A stretch of 64,000 nt of DNA from Tenodera sinensis (lineage: Eukaryota > Arthropoda > Insecta > Mantodea > Mantidae). Position numbers and translations under genes: made by a program. The DNA is taken from contig CM060964.1 of NCBI GenBank assembly GCA_030765045.1, positions 277,011,888 through 277,075,887 on the forward strand. The letters are read 5' to 3'. The notes beneath the pieces were generated by a model that worked only from the letters and a program-made list of their open reading frames with translations, ran no database searches and had not been told where the DNA came from. Shown one piece after another: positions 43,892 to 55,159 of this stretch. Every line of letters starts with the position of its first letter. Positions within the stretch are counted from its first letter, which is position 1.

Positions 43892-46800
43892 ATGACTCGA
43901 GGGGTAAAATGTTCCGGAGTTAAAATAGTCCCCCATTCAGATCTCCGGGTGGGGACTACTTCTTGGGAACCAAAACATTATATAAATAGAAGATCTAACA
44001 TCAGAATTCTACAATGGAACGCAGGTGGTCTCACCCAAACAAAAAGAATAGAACTGAATAAAATTGTATTTATAAGATAGATATATTTGTCATACAAGAA
44101 GCAAATCTAACAAATGATCAACTTAAATACTTCAATTTTACTGGATTTTTACTACACCTACTACCCAAAAATAGACAGGTAAGTAGTGGAATATTAGTTG
44201 GAGTCAAAAATAATATTAAATCCTCCTTTCAAATTGTTAAAGAAATGGATTACAAAGATAAAGCTGAATTAATAAAGATAAATTTTTGGGATAACAAAAT
44301 ACATCTTCATTTACACAGTATTTACAATCCTCCCAGGAATGAACCAGATCTCTCACTTATTGAACAATTAAATAAAACAAACATAATTGGGGATTTCAAT
44401 GCCCATTCCAATAGATGGGCTTATGAAAAAGTGGATTCTACAGGGCAGATAGTGGAAGAATTTTTGAATACCACAACCTTTGAACAGATTTATGATAAAG
44501 AAGATCCCAAAACCTTCATACATTACCCTGGATCAGGTAGTAACCCAGACCTCTTGTTAGCTACAACAGATATTGTTTCAAAAATTAAAAAACAAGTTAT
44601 AGAAGGCCCAAGTTCTGGTCACAGAGCAGTAATTGCTGATATAAAACTAAATAATACAAATAACAGTCAAGGTCTTACGAATCTGTATTGGAACTTCAAA
44701 AAAGCAGATTGGAACAAATATAAAACTGAACTGGAACATAAATTTAAAGAACAAACAAACTCACAGCTGTATGACCACTCAGATCATATGAACAAAAATT
44801 TCTGTAAAGTCATCCTAAAAACTGCAAAAAAACATATTCCTCGTGCAAGAATAAAAAATTTCAAACCCTTTTGGAACCCCCCGTTAGAAGAACTGAAAAA
44901 GCAAAGGGATATAGCTAGAAATACAGCTGAACAAACAAAAAACATATCAGATACACAAATATGGCGAAAGAAATGTGCCTTACTAAAAAAGAAATTAATA
45001 CAGCTAAAAAGAATCACTTTAATAATTTCTTAGAAAAAATGGATTATAGGACAGATGGCAACAAAGCCCATAAGTTCATAAAAAATTTCAAGGACAGGAG
45101 AGAAAGCAACAGCACACCTATCATACACAACAATAAAATATTAACAAAAGATGCAGCCATAGCCGAAACATTCAATAAATATTATGCTAATTCACATGAA
45201 GTAACAAGAAATAATAAAAAGGAACGTAAGCAATTTATGAAAGATTTGAAACAGGAAAGAGAATGTGATCCTAACACTCCATACAATATCTTTTATCAAT
45301 ATTTTAATATACAAGAACTGAACATTGCAATTCATAATCTAAAAAACAAAAAGTCTCCTGGACCAGATCACATACATCCAGAGTTCATAAAAAACCTTGG
45401 AAAAACAGCAAAACAACTATTACTAAAACTCTACAATCTATCCTGGAACACCACTGTACCTGCTGAATGGCGAAAAGCAATAATTGTCCCACTCTTGAAG
45501 AAAGATAAAACAGCATCAGAAATAAAAAAATTATAGACCAATAGCTCTTACTAGCATAATAGCAAACGTGATGGAAAGAATGGTGTCAAATAGGTTAAAT
45601 TGGTTTCTAGAATCACACAATTTAATTTCCCCATATCAAGCTGGATTCAGAGAATTCCACTCTACAAATGAATAAGTCTTACTTCTCAGTCAAGAAATCA
45701 AAAACTCCTTCAATAGAAAAGAAGATAATTTATCAATTTTTATTGATTTCCAAAGTGCATATGATTCTATATGCAGAATAAAAATTCTATAGAAAGTAAA
45801 AAAAAATAGGTATACAAGGTCCAATGTTTTCTTGGCTGTGTCATTTCCTAACACAGTGCTTTATTCCCACCAGATATGGAAGAAATATATCTAAATATAA
45901 ACAATTATACCGGTGCTTACCACAAGGCGCAGTGCTCAGCACTTCACTTTTTAATATACTTATTAATGATCTGCCACAACAAATACAAGAATCAAGTGTG
46001 AAGTGTGCACTATTTTCTGATGACTTAGTAATGTGGACTTCAAAACAGAAAAGTAAAAGTACAGAACTAGAAAAAACCATGCAACAATCCTTAAACAACC
46101 TACAAAAGTGGACCAAAGAAAATTTAATGACTGTTAATACAACAAAATCAAACTACCAAATCTTTTCACTAAGAAAAAAAACCACTAAAAATAAAACAAA
46201 ATTTTGAGGGTCAACAATTACCAGAAACAAAGGAAGCAAAGTATTTAGGAGTTACATTTGATACCAAACTTACATGGACCAAACAAATAGAAAATGTAAT
46301 ACAAAGAGCAGAGAGGTGCCTTTCTCTGTTAAAACGTCTAACAGGAATGAAGTGGGGATGTTCCAGAGCAACTCGTAACACAACATTATATATATAAAGC
46401 CATTATTTACTTACTGCAGCGAAATTCTTGTAACAGCAAACACAAAAAAAATTCAAATCTTTCAAAACAAAAGTCTGAGACTAATTACAGGTGCTATCAA
46501 AACCACACCAATAGCAGCTATAGAAATACTAACCAACCAATACCCCATTGAATATGAAATATAAAAAGCAACTCTTATTCAACACGAAAAGTTGATCAGA
46601 CTCCCATTCAATACATGGCACAAGAGAAATTTTGCACATACACTAAATTCAAGACATCAAGAAGAATGTATGTATACCTTCCTAATTCAAAGGAAAACTT
46701 CATATCTAAAGTCAATCCGACACAATCATTAGATATCACATATTATTTACACTTGACAGGAGAAGTGAAGAAAAGTGATACTCCAACTAGTGTTCTAAAA

Positions 46801-47595
46801 TTATTGGCATTAGAGACAATCCATACTAGATTTCCAGAACATGAATGGCTCCATATTTATATTGATGGATCATTGATATCAAACCAAGATGGAGCAGGTG
46901 CTGGAGTCACATGTCACCACTTTTCCTATTACAAATCTTTAAGTTATGGAACTACTAACTTTGATGGAGAAATTGAAGCAATTCGAATGGCCCTACAAAA
47001 TCTTTTGTACAGAATTTCACATTTTCATCAAGCAGTTATTCTCTCAGATTCCAGGGCAGCAATTATAGCAATTACTTCCAAGTTGTCACCAAAAAACCAA
47101 ACTATTATAAAATGTTGGAAAATCCTTACCCATCTAACCGCACTTCAAAAACACCTAGTCTTCCCATGGATACCAGCTCACTGTGGACTGAGTGGTAATG
47201 AGAAAGCTGATTTTCAATCTATAGTTAATCTACCATTTTATGCAGCTAAAAGATTAGTCAACTCTGAATTCAAAAAAATAATTGCAAAATATTACTATGA
47301 AAAATCAAAGAATAAAAGATGGGAACTACCAAACATTCAAACAGTAATTCCTGAGTATCCTCGACAAATGGCAGTTGCAACCTTCAGGTTGATTACAGGA
47401 CATGATTGTCTGGCAAAACATTTAAACAGAATTGGGATATATTCTTCACCACTCTGTCCTCTATGTGATCTGCAAGAGGAAATGGCCCGAGACCACATTG
47501 AAATATACCCGGCCATCTCTAGCATCCCATCCATCGGTGAAAAATATTGGAGAGCAAGAGGATTAATGACTTCATTGTCAGAAATCCAGCATTAG
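43892..47595 (+). pseudogene. LINE ORF2: endonuclease, reverse transcriptase, RNase H; many frameshifts
   Basis: Endonuclease: ILQWNAGGL, IQEANL, HSIYNPPRNEP, IIGDFNAHSNRW, GSNPDLLLA and SGHRAVIADI, the standard order of the AP-like nuclease that nicks the target. RT: GPDHIHPEFIKNL, then (after a frameshift near 45534) RPIALTSII and FIDFQSAYDS, then PQGAVLSTSLFNILINDLPQ and ALFSDDLVMW, where the usual ADD reads SDD. RNase H (46850-47500): YIDGSL, GEIEAIRMAL, LSDSRAAI, WIPAHCGLSGNEKADF. The stretch after KADF is deleted relative to the copy at 1-832. Frames shift near 44080, 44990, 45534, 45780, 46207 and 46600, so it is non-functional. Confidence 0.9.
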
Positions 47596-47606
47596 CTAAC
47601 AACAAA

Positions 47607-49775
47607 TATAAACAAGTACACTGTGGTTTACCACAAGGCGCAGTGCTCAGCACATTTTTACTTTCGCTACTGGTAAGTAGGCAAAGCATTGTATTCCACC
47701 CAAAAATTCAATGCCAAGATTCCACCAGAAATATATATTTTGAAACCCCCTCAATCCAAAAAAGCATTTTTAGAAAAAGGTCCGTGTGTCTGTTTGTCTG
47801 TGTGCCTGTCTGACAGTCTGTGGACAGCATAACTCAAAAATGAAAAGTTGTTTAAAAACCGAAGTTGGTATTTAAGTTTAATGTCTTTCAAGGATGCGAC
47901 ACAAAGATTTTGAAAAAAAAGGGCCCCACCCTAAACTACCCTTTACATGGAAAATTTTCTGAAAATTTTTTTTTCTTCAAAAATAACTAACGATTTTGAT
48001 AAAAATGTCATATGTTTGAGATATTTTTATGACAAATGAAATGCATATTTTGAATTTTCTGGCTATAGCTCCTGTAGTCGTATTTACTCTGGACAACTTT
48101 TGCATAACTGGTAAACCGTTAGAAATAGACCAAATCATACTTCACAAAAAATGTAGATCTTGCTAAAATACACAATTTATGCCTCAATAAGTTTTCTTGT
48201 AGGGTGAACCATTTTGGAGATATTCCTGGTTATGTGTCTGAGTTTCAGAAAGCTTAAAACTTTCATGAACTGGAACATGGTTGTTCATTTTTTTATGTTA
48301 AGTGTGCAAAGAGAGCAGAATCTCAAAGCTTTAAAAGATTTGACTATCACACAAAGCCTACTGTATTCTAATATTCCCCTTGCACCTACAAGGAAATAAG
48401 CAATAAGATAGATTGTACAAATGTTTATCTCAACTAACACAAAGAAGATATAGGAATATGTGTTTGTAAGAACGGTTAGTACAAGAGTAGAGAAAGTCAT
48501 GTGAGTACAACACGTCAAATTTTTTTATATGTTAAGCATGCAAAGAGAATGGGATCTCAAACTTTAAAAGATTTGACTATCACTCAAGATCTACTTAGAC
48601 CTATATTCCCCTTGCACCTACAAGGAAATAAGTAATAACAAATTTCTGTAAATCTTTATCTCATCTAACACAAAGAAGATAGAGGAATAAGAGTTTGTAA
48701 GAATGGTTAGTAGAAAGGTAGAGAAAGTCATGTGAGTGCAACACATCAGATTTCTAGAAAAAGGTCCACGTGCATGCGCGTGTGTGTGTGTGTCAGTCTG
48801 TGTCTCAGTCTGTGTGTCTGTCAGTCTGTGGACAGCATGACTCAAAAACAAAAATTTGGTTAAAAAACAAATTTGGTATTTAAGGTTAATGTCTTTCAAG
48901 GATCCAGCACAAAGACTTTGAAGAAAATAGCCATACCCTAAACTGCACTTTACATGAAAAATTTTTCCAAAATTTTGTCTATCTTGAAAATAGCTCAAAC
49001 AAATTTTATTAAAATGCCATATGTTTGAGATATTTTTATGACAAATGAAATATATATTTTGAATTTTTTGGCTATAGCCTATGTAGTGCAGTTTAGTCTT
49101 GATGACTTTTGAATAACCTGTAAACCAAAAGAGATAGACAAAAACTTACTGCACAAAAAATGTAAATCTTGCTAAAGCACACAATTTATGTCCAAATAAA
49201 TTTTTTTGTAGAGGATACCATTTCAGAGATATTCCTTATTATGTGAGTCAGTTTCGGAAAACTTAAAACTTTCATGAAATGTATCATGGTTGTTCATTTT
49301 TTAATATGTTAAGCATGCAAAGGGAAAGGGATCTCAGAGTTTTTAAAAGATTTGACTATCGCTCAAAGTATACAGTATTCTAATATTCCCCTTGCACCTA
49401 CAAGGAAATAAGCAATAAGATAGTTTCTGCAAATGCTTATACCAACTAACACGAAGCAGATATAGGAATAAGAGTTTGTAAGAATGGTTAGTACAAGAGT
49501 AGAGAAAGTCATGTGAGTGCAACATATCAGGTTTTCTAATATATTTATTAAGCATCTGCCACAAAAAACACAAGAATCAGGTGTTAAGTGTTCAGTATTT
49601 GCCGATGACTTAGTAATGTGAACTACAAAACCAAAAAACAAAAGTTCAGAACTAGAAAAAAATATGCAACAATCCTTAACCAACCTACAAAAGTAGACCA
49701 AAGAAAATTTAATGACTGTTAATACAATATCAAACTACTAAATCTTTTCACTAAGAAAAAACCACTAAAATTAAA
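47607..49775 (+). mobile_element. Second LINE fragment of the same family, split by a repeat Y array
   Basis: 47607-47657 reads KYKQVHCGLPQGAVLSTFL (RT motif B) and 49536-49775 resumes with CSVFADDLVM and a motif-C downstream region. Between them is ~1.9 kb of repeat Y. Stops occur at 49621 and 49696. Confidence 0.75.
47658..49535 (+). repeat. Repeat Y array: one long unit, one 3' piece, one long unit
   Basis: 47658-48525 is the long form: CTACTGG start, GTATTCCACCCAAAAATTCA, TTTTTAGAAAAAGG, (TGTC)-rich tract, CAGCATAACTCAAAAATG, CTTTCAAGGATGCGACACAA, a ~550-bp body and the 3' block TTCCCCTTGCACCTACAAGG to AGTAGAGAAAGTCATGTGAG. 48526-48750 is a 3' piece only. 48751-49535 is another long unit starting at TAGAAAAAGGTCCACG. 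No protein is encoded. Confidence 0.8.
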
Positions 49776-49985
49776 ACCGCCACAACCACCGCCACCGCCA
49801 CCACCACCGCCACCACCGCCACCACCGCCACCACCGCCACCGCCGCCACCGCCGCCACCACCTCCGCCGCCGCCTCCGCCGCCGCCACCGCCACCGCCAC
49901 CGCCACCACCACCACCAACAACAACAATAACAATAATAATAATACTAGTAGTAGTAATTGTAGTAGTAATAGTAGTAGTAAGAGT
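49776..49985. repeat. (CCACCG)n and AAT/AGT-rich microsatellite
   Basis: 49780-49920 is (CCACCG)n/(CCGCCG)n, followed by AAC/AAT and GTAGTA units. Poly-Gly and poly-Ala frames are artefacts. Confidence 0.95.
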
Positions 49986-50019
49986 TATACAATAGTTACA
50001 CAATATACTATATACAAAG

Positions 50020-50290
50020 TTACATAATACTACAATTCATGAATTCTATATAAGGTTTTATTAAGTCGGTCCTTTTTAACAGCAGTTTAAAGGCATTGCC
50101 TTGTGCAGATTTGCTAAATTCTGGGAGTTTATTAAATAGAGTAACACCTCTAACAAAAGGGTCTTTGATTGTTGCAGGTTTTGTGACTATCCTAGGGTAG
50201 TTATTTATAACTCTTGTATTATAACAATCTTTATTTAGGTTACTTTGTTTTCCATTCTTTTTAATTAACAACATTAGTCTGTAAACATAT
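50020..50290 (-). pseudogene. Jockey/CR1-like LINE C-terminus
   Basis: The minus strand encodes CYNTRVINNYPRIVTKPATI, then GVTLFNKLPEFSK and KLLLKRTDLI and a stop. This is the typical end of Jockey/BS-type ORF2. It is a short, 5'-truncated fragment. Confidence 0.7.
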
Positions 50291-50384
50291 AATGATATGC
50301 TGAGGCTTTCACAGCCAGCGTTAATCCAATAGATGGTAGATTTTGGGCTTGTAGGCCGTGGTCCAGTCAATGAATTTTCTAATG

Positions 50385-50415
50385 TTTCGCCAACGACTGC
50401 ATTGGGCATCTTCAG
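50385..50415 (-). ncRNA. Hammerhead-like core, minus unit
   Basis: On the minus strand: CTGAAGA, then CCCAAT...GTTGG with a weakened stem (four to five pairs), then GAAAC. Paired with the plus copy at 50684. Confidence 0.4.
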
Positions 50416-50683
50416 AGAATTACTCATAGCTGTGTGTATACGTACATTCTCTTCTTTATTTATACAGCCCATATACACACAGCCTAGGTGTCGGTGCTAG
50501 ACAATACAAAGCCAAAGACCCAGAATGCCAACAGAGCCAATCATGTGGAAGTTCCCAAGGCCACATAATAGTGATTGGCATACAGACAACCAATAGGAGA
50601 TGAGAGGCAGTCCCTCTTACCTATATATAAGCCGGGCGCTCCATCAATTGCCCTCTAGTTGTCAACCAGCTATGAGTAATTCT

Positions 50684-50714
50684 CTGAAGATGCCCAATGT
50701 AGTGTTGGGCGAAA
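50684..50714 (+). ncRNA. Hammerhead-like core, plus unit
   Basis: CTGAAGA (50684-50690), stem GCCCAA/TTGGGC (50692-50697 with 50705-50710), GAAA (50711-50714). Stems I and III were not convincingly seen. Confidence 0.5.
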
Positions 50715-50815
50715 CATTAGAAAATTCATTGACTGGACCACAGCCTACAAGCCCGAAATCTACCATCTATTGGATAAAATGATACTACTGTTACAGACTC
50801 TTTACTGCTTAGTAA

Positions 50816-51376
50816 TGTTGTTTGCTAATGCTGGATTTCTGACAATGCTAATGCTGCATTAATCCTGTTGCTCTCCAATATTTTTCACTGATGGATGGGG
50901 CACTGGAATTGGTAAGAATTAGCAGTAAAAGTAACTGCTTCTTAGAGGGCACCATATTTTTATGTTTTGGCGGTCACATTGCTCTCTCACAACCCCTAGA
51001 ATGTCTGGAGGGCCACACCTGTCATTGGCTTAAGAGTCTCACCGACCTGACCGGGAGAGTTATCAAAATAAATTCACTGACCATATCCTCTGTTTACCAA
51101 TTAGAGGATGCATTACATGCCATGACAGGTCAGCATTTTAGGGGTTAAGATATTATAGAGAAATAGAAAGGTTGGAAAAATAAAGACTCACTAGCCCTCG
51201 GGTACCTTAATAGTATCGGGGTCGGATGAGAACAAGAGATGACCAAGGTAAGATCATACGGTCAGATAGAAAAGCTACAGTGAGGAGCAAAACACCAGTA
51301 AGTGGAAGTAATGTTCTGCTCAGCTTGGGTATCTTGTGGCCACCATCCACATATCCCCTAGACCGGGACTCCTGAG
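50816..51376 (-). mobile_element. LINE derivative: 5' leader fused to the terminal ~110 bp
   Basis: On the minus strand it opens with the leader (TCAGGAGTCCCGGTCTAGGG) and runs through GGCCACACCTGTCATTGG in reverse. At about 50913 it switches to the LINE end (AGTGCCCCATCCATCAGTGA to GCATTAGCAAACAACA). The junction differs from that of the copy at 5410-5866. The terminal part also has a small local duplication near 50845-50855. Confidence 0.75.
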
Positions 51377-51621
51377 GGTATATAAGAAATGTAGATGTTA
51401 AACATATATTTCACGTCAAGTAACTGTTTTTGTGACATCAGCCTCATTAGCTTGTGTTATTTGCTAATATTTGCTTAGTAATGTGTCATATTCCTATACT
51501 CTTTCATAAGGCAAAATTACTATGTGTAAAGAGTTCACAATTCACAGTAATGCACTTTATCAAATCATATATGCAGCCACATGCAACAAATAACTATCAA
51601 ATCATATATGCAGCCACATGC
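51377..51621. other. Intron spacer with a 37-bp tandem duplication
   Basis: TATCAAATCATATATGCAGC with CACATGCAAC occurs twice head to tail at about 51558-51631. No gene seen. Confidence 0.6.
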
Positions 51622-51830
51622 AACTAATGACCTACTCAGGTGGTTGAAGTTGTTAATGCATAGACTAATGAATGGGGGCTCTGCGTTTCAAATCCCCTCA
51701 GGATCATCCTCCCTGACTGAGGTTGTTTCCAACTTTTCCTCAGTTCTCATAACTGACACATGAAGGGGAGCTGCCATATACTTAGGCTTGGAACGTTTCC
51801 TTCCCAAATCATTTTACTTCATGTATAATC
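51622..51830 (+). repeat. tRNA-derived SINE fragment
   Basis: Contains a box A-like CTCAGGTGGTTGAAGT, box B-like GTTTCAAATCCCC, then a body with CTGACTGAGGTTGTTTCCAA. A family different from S1. Confidence 0.5.
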
Positions 51831-51992
51831 ATCACTTGTGCTGCCATATGTATAAAGAATGGGCATTGAACACTACTAAAAAATAGCCATACACAAGACA
51901 TATTACTTGTAAACTGCTTTGATTTGTCTCAGTTTTTGTGTTTTTTTGTGTAAGTACTAAAATGAGAGAGAAAGAACTGAATAAAGAATCAC

Positions 51993-52120
51993 CTTTGCCA
52001 AAACTGATCACCTCTCCTACTGCATTTTCAGGATGCTCTTCAATTTCTTTCTTCTTTTTCCTTTGTGCATCTTCATCTTCCTTCATTCCTTCAGTGGTTG
52101 CTGAAAGGGATGTAATCACT
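51993..52120 (-). CDS. CFAP57: CFAP57-like exon, acidic/lysine-rich linker
   Basis: The acceptor CATTCTTCCAG ends at 52121 and the donor AAAG|GTGATT starts at 51992. The 128 nt start with one base completing Glu with exon 59293-59558 and end with one base that begins the Gly finished at 40775. The product is VITSLSATTEGMKEDEDAQR, then KKKKEIEEHPENAVGEVISF and GKG. Sequence conservation is low because this is the variable loop between propeller blades. It sits where vertebrate CFAP57 has its Ser-rich insertion before AYSKGFACSAG. The call rests on phase agreement at both ends, the GKG|FAFSCG junction and collinearity. Confidence 0.85.
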
Positions 52121-52241
52121 CTGGAAGAATGATGTTTTTAGTAAAGTTTATCTTTGTAAAATAAAAGTCAAGCTGTAATCAAATAAGATATCCAGCAAAG
52201 CAGAATAGTCACTATTTTAAGTATACAATGACTGCATGCAC

Positions 52242-52319
<78 letters not shown>

Positions 52320-52539
52320 AGGAGAGAGAGGGAGAGAGATCTAATGCATAAAACCCCCAAAGAAGAATAAAAAATCCAATGACAACTTACACAAGTTAAT
52401 ATCATAACCGATAAGCAATATATTCCAAAGGTAAAGGGCCGCCAATATGTCCAATGCAGTTAAAGGCAGGGTATAACTCAAACAATAATTCAAAAAAATT
52501 AAGATACACCCTGCACATTTTGACTTAATAATTTCATAT
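52121..52539. other. Intron with (GT)n(GA)n microsatellite
   Basis: 52246-52335 is (GT)n followed by (GA)n. The rest shows nothing recognisable. Confidence 0.8.
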
Positions 52540-53455
52540 TTCATGTACTTTTTATTGAGTAATATGCTTTCCCCATTAGCAGTGTTTTTGCCTGTCTATA
52601 GAAGTGATCAATATTTCTTAATTCTCTAATTTTTTAGGTAGTTTGTTAAATATTGTAATTTCCATGTACTATCAACCTTTCTCAAGAACTCTTAGCCTGT
52701 ATGCTGGATGTTTAATCATGATTTTGCTTTGCATTTCCTATTTGTGGATATGATGAATATCCAGGAAATTGTTACAATTGTGGTGCTTGTATGTAAGTAA
52801 TTTATATATGCAGAGGGACAGTAGTGCCATAATACCTAATGCTTTGAGTAAACACTTGCAGGACTTCCTGATTTGAGAAGGTTGTTATTTCAAATTATCC
52901 TTTTTTGAACTTTCATAGTCCTTTTCCACCCTGCAGTATTTTATGGGCTGAAAGTAACTGTAATAAATTATTTTCGTGTATGCATATGTATAATTTGCAA
53001 TAAACAGGACATATTGTAGCAAACCAAATTTAGTCTCTTTTCTGCATAATGTAGTGGACTATTTTGCTTGAGTTGTTCATCCACATTAAGGTGTTGCCAA
53101 GGTTTTGGTTTTATGCTTTGTTAATGTGTATGTTAGTTGATTTACCACGTTTTTTCTCCACTACAAGTTTTGAAGTATATTATATTAGTTCTAGGTTTCT
53201 TTTTTAATTTTAATGCATTAGTTGTAAACCAGTTATCAAATTGTGTAATGGCATATTTTAAATTTGTTTCCAGGTTTTCAATATTATGACTATTTAAAAG
53301 AAGTGATGTATCATCAGCTTATAATATTGTTTGTCCACTTTTAGAAAGATCATTTCCATATGTTACACACATAATAATATTTCTTATATCAAGCCTTGGG
53401 CACACCAATTTTGTTACATTTCCAGCTTGAATGTACTGAACCTACAGTTGCTTAA
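52540..53455 (-). pseudogene. Decayed Jockey/CR1-like LINE RT
   Basis: On the minus strand the region around 53330-53290 reads a palm motif (ADDTSLLL after a stop in place of Tyr). Around 53090-53000 it reads LKQSSPLHYAEKRLN-like thumb sequence. Many stops and frameshifts are present. Confidence 0.5.
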
Positions 53456-53608
53456 AATTATTAGTTTCTCTACTACATATAGTAAGCAGGGGAAGTATTG
53501 TGTTCTACCCAAAAATGCAGTGTCAAGATCAATATATGCTTTGAGGCCCCCTGAATCCAAAAAATCCATTTTTAGAAAAAAGACTGTGTGTGTGTGTGTG
53601 TGTGTGTT

Positions 53609-55159
53609 GTTTTTGTTTTTTTTCAATAACACTCTTTATTGAAGTTAGGCAGCATGCCCCATTATAAAGTAATATTACATGCATTAATTTCACTCAATTG
53701 TTTTGTCCTTTGCTTGATCACTTTAATATTCCACAGTTTTAGTAATTGTTACTGATGTTTGGTAAACTCGTATCTTCTGTTTTTTCACTGTATAGTTCAT
53801 TTCTCATAGTTCTAGTGCGATGCAGAATTCTTTGAAAGCCTTCAAATGCTTTGTTGCTAATTGATGTGTAGTGACTGGCCAGCTGCATCCATTCTTCTTA
53901 ATATCTTCTTTCAGCTTTATTCGTTGTTTTTGTATTTCTTGACATTCATAAATTATATGTTGTACTGTTTGTTGTCCTTTATTACAGGGACATGTGGGGT
54001 CATCTATTATTTTGAATTTGTGCAGGTATGATTTGGTCTTTCCGTGTCCTGTAATTAATGCTGTAAAGCAGGGGGCAATTGGTAGTTTTAATTTCAGTCT
54101 TTCTTTGATGGAGGGAAAAAACAACTTTGTTATAGGCCCTTTTATAGTTTGGTCCCACCTATTCTGCCACTGTTGTACTATTCTTTCATTAATTTGTGAT
54201 ATAATGGTAGATTTAGGTATCTTGTCATAAATAATTTGAGTTCCATCATCTTGTGCTGCTTGCTTTGCTATTTTGTCTGCCAGCTCGTTTCCTGGAATTC
54301 CTACATGTGCTTTAACCCAATTGAATTGAATTTTCCATTGTTTCTGACTTAATGTTTTGACTGTTTCATGTATTTCTGTAGCTATGGAATGATGCTTTCT
54401 ATTATTATTTAGAAGTGCCAGAGTTACTTGACTGTTGGTGTGAACTGTCACAGATCTTTCTTCTATTGATACAGTGTGTTTTTCAATTTCTTTTAGAGCT
54501 TGAAGAATAGCTATCTGCTCGGCCTGGTTATTTGAGCAGTTCTCGTGTAACTTGTATTTTAATGACCTGATTACATCTTCATTCTTGAATATTACTGCTC
54601 CTGCTCCAATTTTATCTTTTATTTTGCTGCCATCAGTGTAGATCTCAAAGTGTGTTATTTCATCTGCATTTGCTTTTAGCTTGATTTTAATTTTATTTGC
54701 AGGGTGTAGCCATTTACTTAGCTCCACTGGTGAATCATAAGTTCCCTTGTCTTTTATTGCCTTGTACACGTCCGCTTTTCCTTCGATGATTATTGTTATT
54801 GGTTCCACTCCAGCTACAAGATGCATCATATGATATTGTTCTATATGCTTTCGATATCTTTATGTTAATCAGTCTTTGGACCCTTTGTAATTTCACTATG
54901 TTCTTTGTTTTCTTTGCTGCCTCTCCCCACACCGGTGCTCCGTATGTAAGAATTGGTACTATTGCACCTTTGTATATTGTGCTTAATGCTTTATGGCCTA
55001 AGCCCCATTGTAGTTTTGCTATTTTTCCCAACGCATGTGTTATGCTTGTTGCCTTTTCAGTTATATGATTTATATGTCGATCAAACGTGAAGTTTTTATC
55101 TATGTAGATTCCTAGGTATTTCATTTCCTGTACTTGTTCCATCCTCTTGTTATTTATGT
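53609..55159 (-). mobile_element. R1-like LINE, 5'-truncated, inserted in a (GT)n tract
   Basis: Both borders are GT/AC repeats: (TG)n ends at 53608 and (GT)n starts near 55163. On the minus strand it ends with CAATAAAGAGTGTTATTGAA and an A-rich tail. Only the RT thumb, RNase H and knuckle remain. Confidence 0.8.
53804..55159 (-). pseudogene. R1-like LINE ORF2 end: RT thumb, RNase H, CCHC knuckle; one frameshift
   Basis: The first segment (to about 54800) reads MKYLGIYIDKNFTFDRHINH, then THALGKIAKLQWGLGHKALS and YGAPVWGEAAKKTKN. These are hallmarks of the R1-clade thumb. A one-base shift near 54820 separates it from the second segment. That segment holds an RNase H with FEIYTDGSKIKDKIGAGAVI, NNQAEQIAILQAL, VHTNSQVTL and WVKAHVGIPGNELADKIAKQ, all four acidic positions present. 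The end has CPCNKGQQTVQHIIYEC, a C-x-C-x7-H-x4-C knuckle typical of R1-type elements. A single frameshift suggests moderate age. Confidence 0.88.

Larger units (their letters stand above)
43038..47606 (+). mobile_element. Near full-length LINE of the I/R1 group, decayed, leader to tail
   Basis: Runs from the leader ACTCAGGGGTCTCCGTCTAG to the terminus AGCTAACAACAA. The leader carries a SINE insertion. Without it the element is about 4.2 kb and shows only an ORF2 (endonuclease, RT, RNase H); no ORF1 with zinc knuckles is found. The same leader recurs at 4102, 5410 and (minus) 50.9-51.4 kb. Confidence 0.85.
50278..50782. mobile_element. Head-to-head pair of Penelope-type terminal units
   Basis: A unit on the minus strand (about 50278-50440) and one on the plus strand (about 50660-50782) are inverted copies, sharing GAGTAATTCTCTGAAGATGC and GAAACATTAGAAAATTCATT. 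Between them lies a unique ~200-bp spacer with TATATATAAGC at 50622, similar in build to the region before the terminal unit at 9.54-9.69 kb. Confidence 0.65.
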
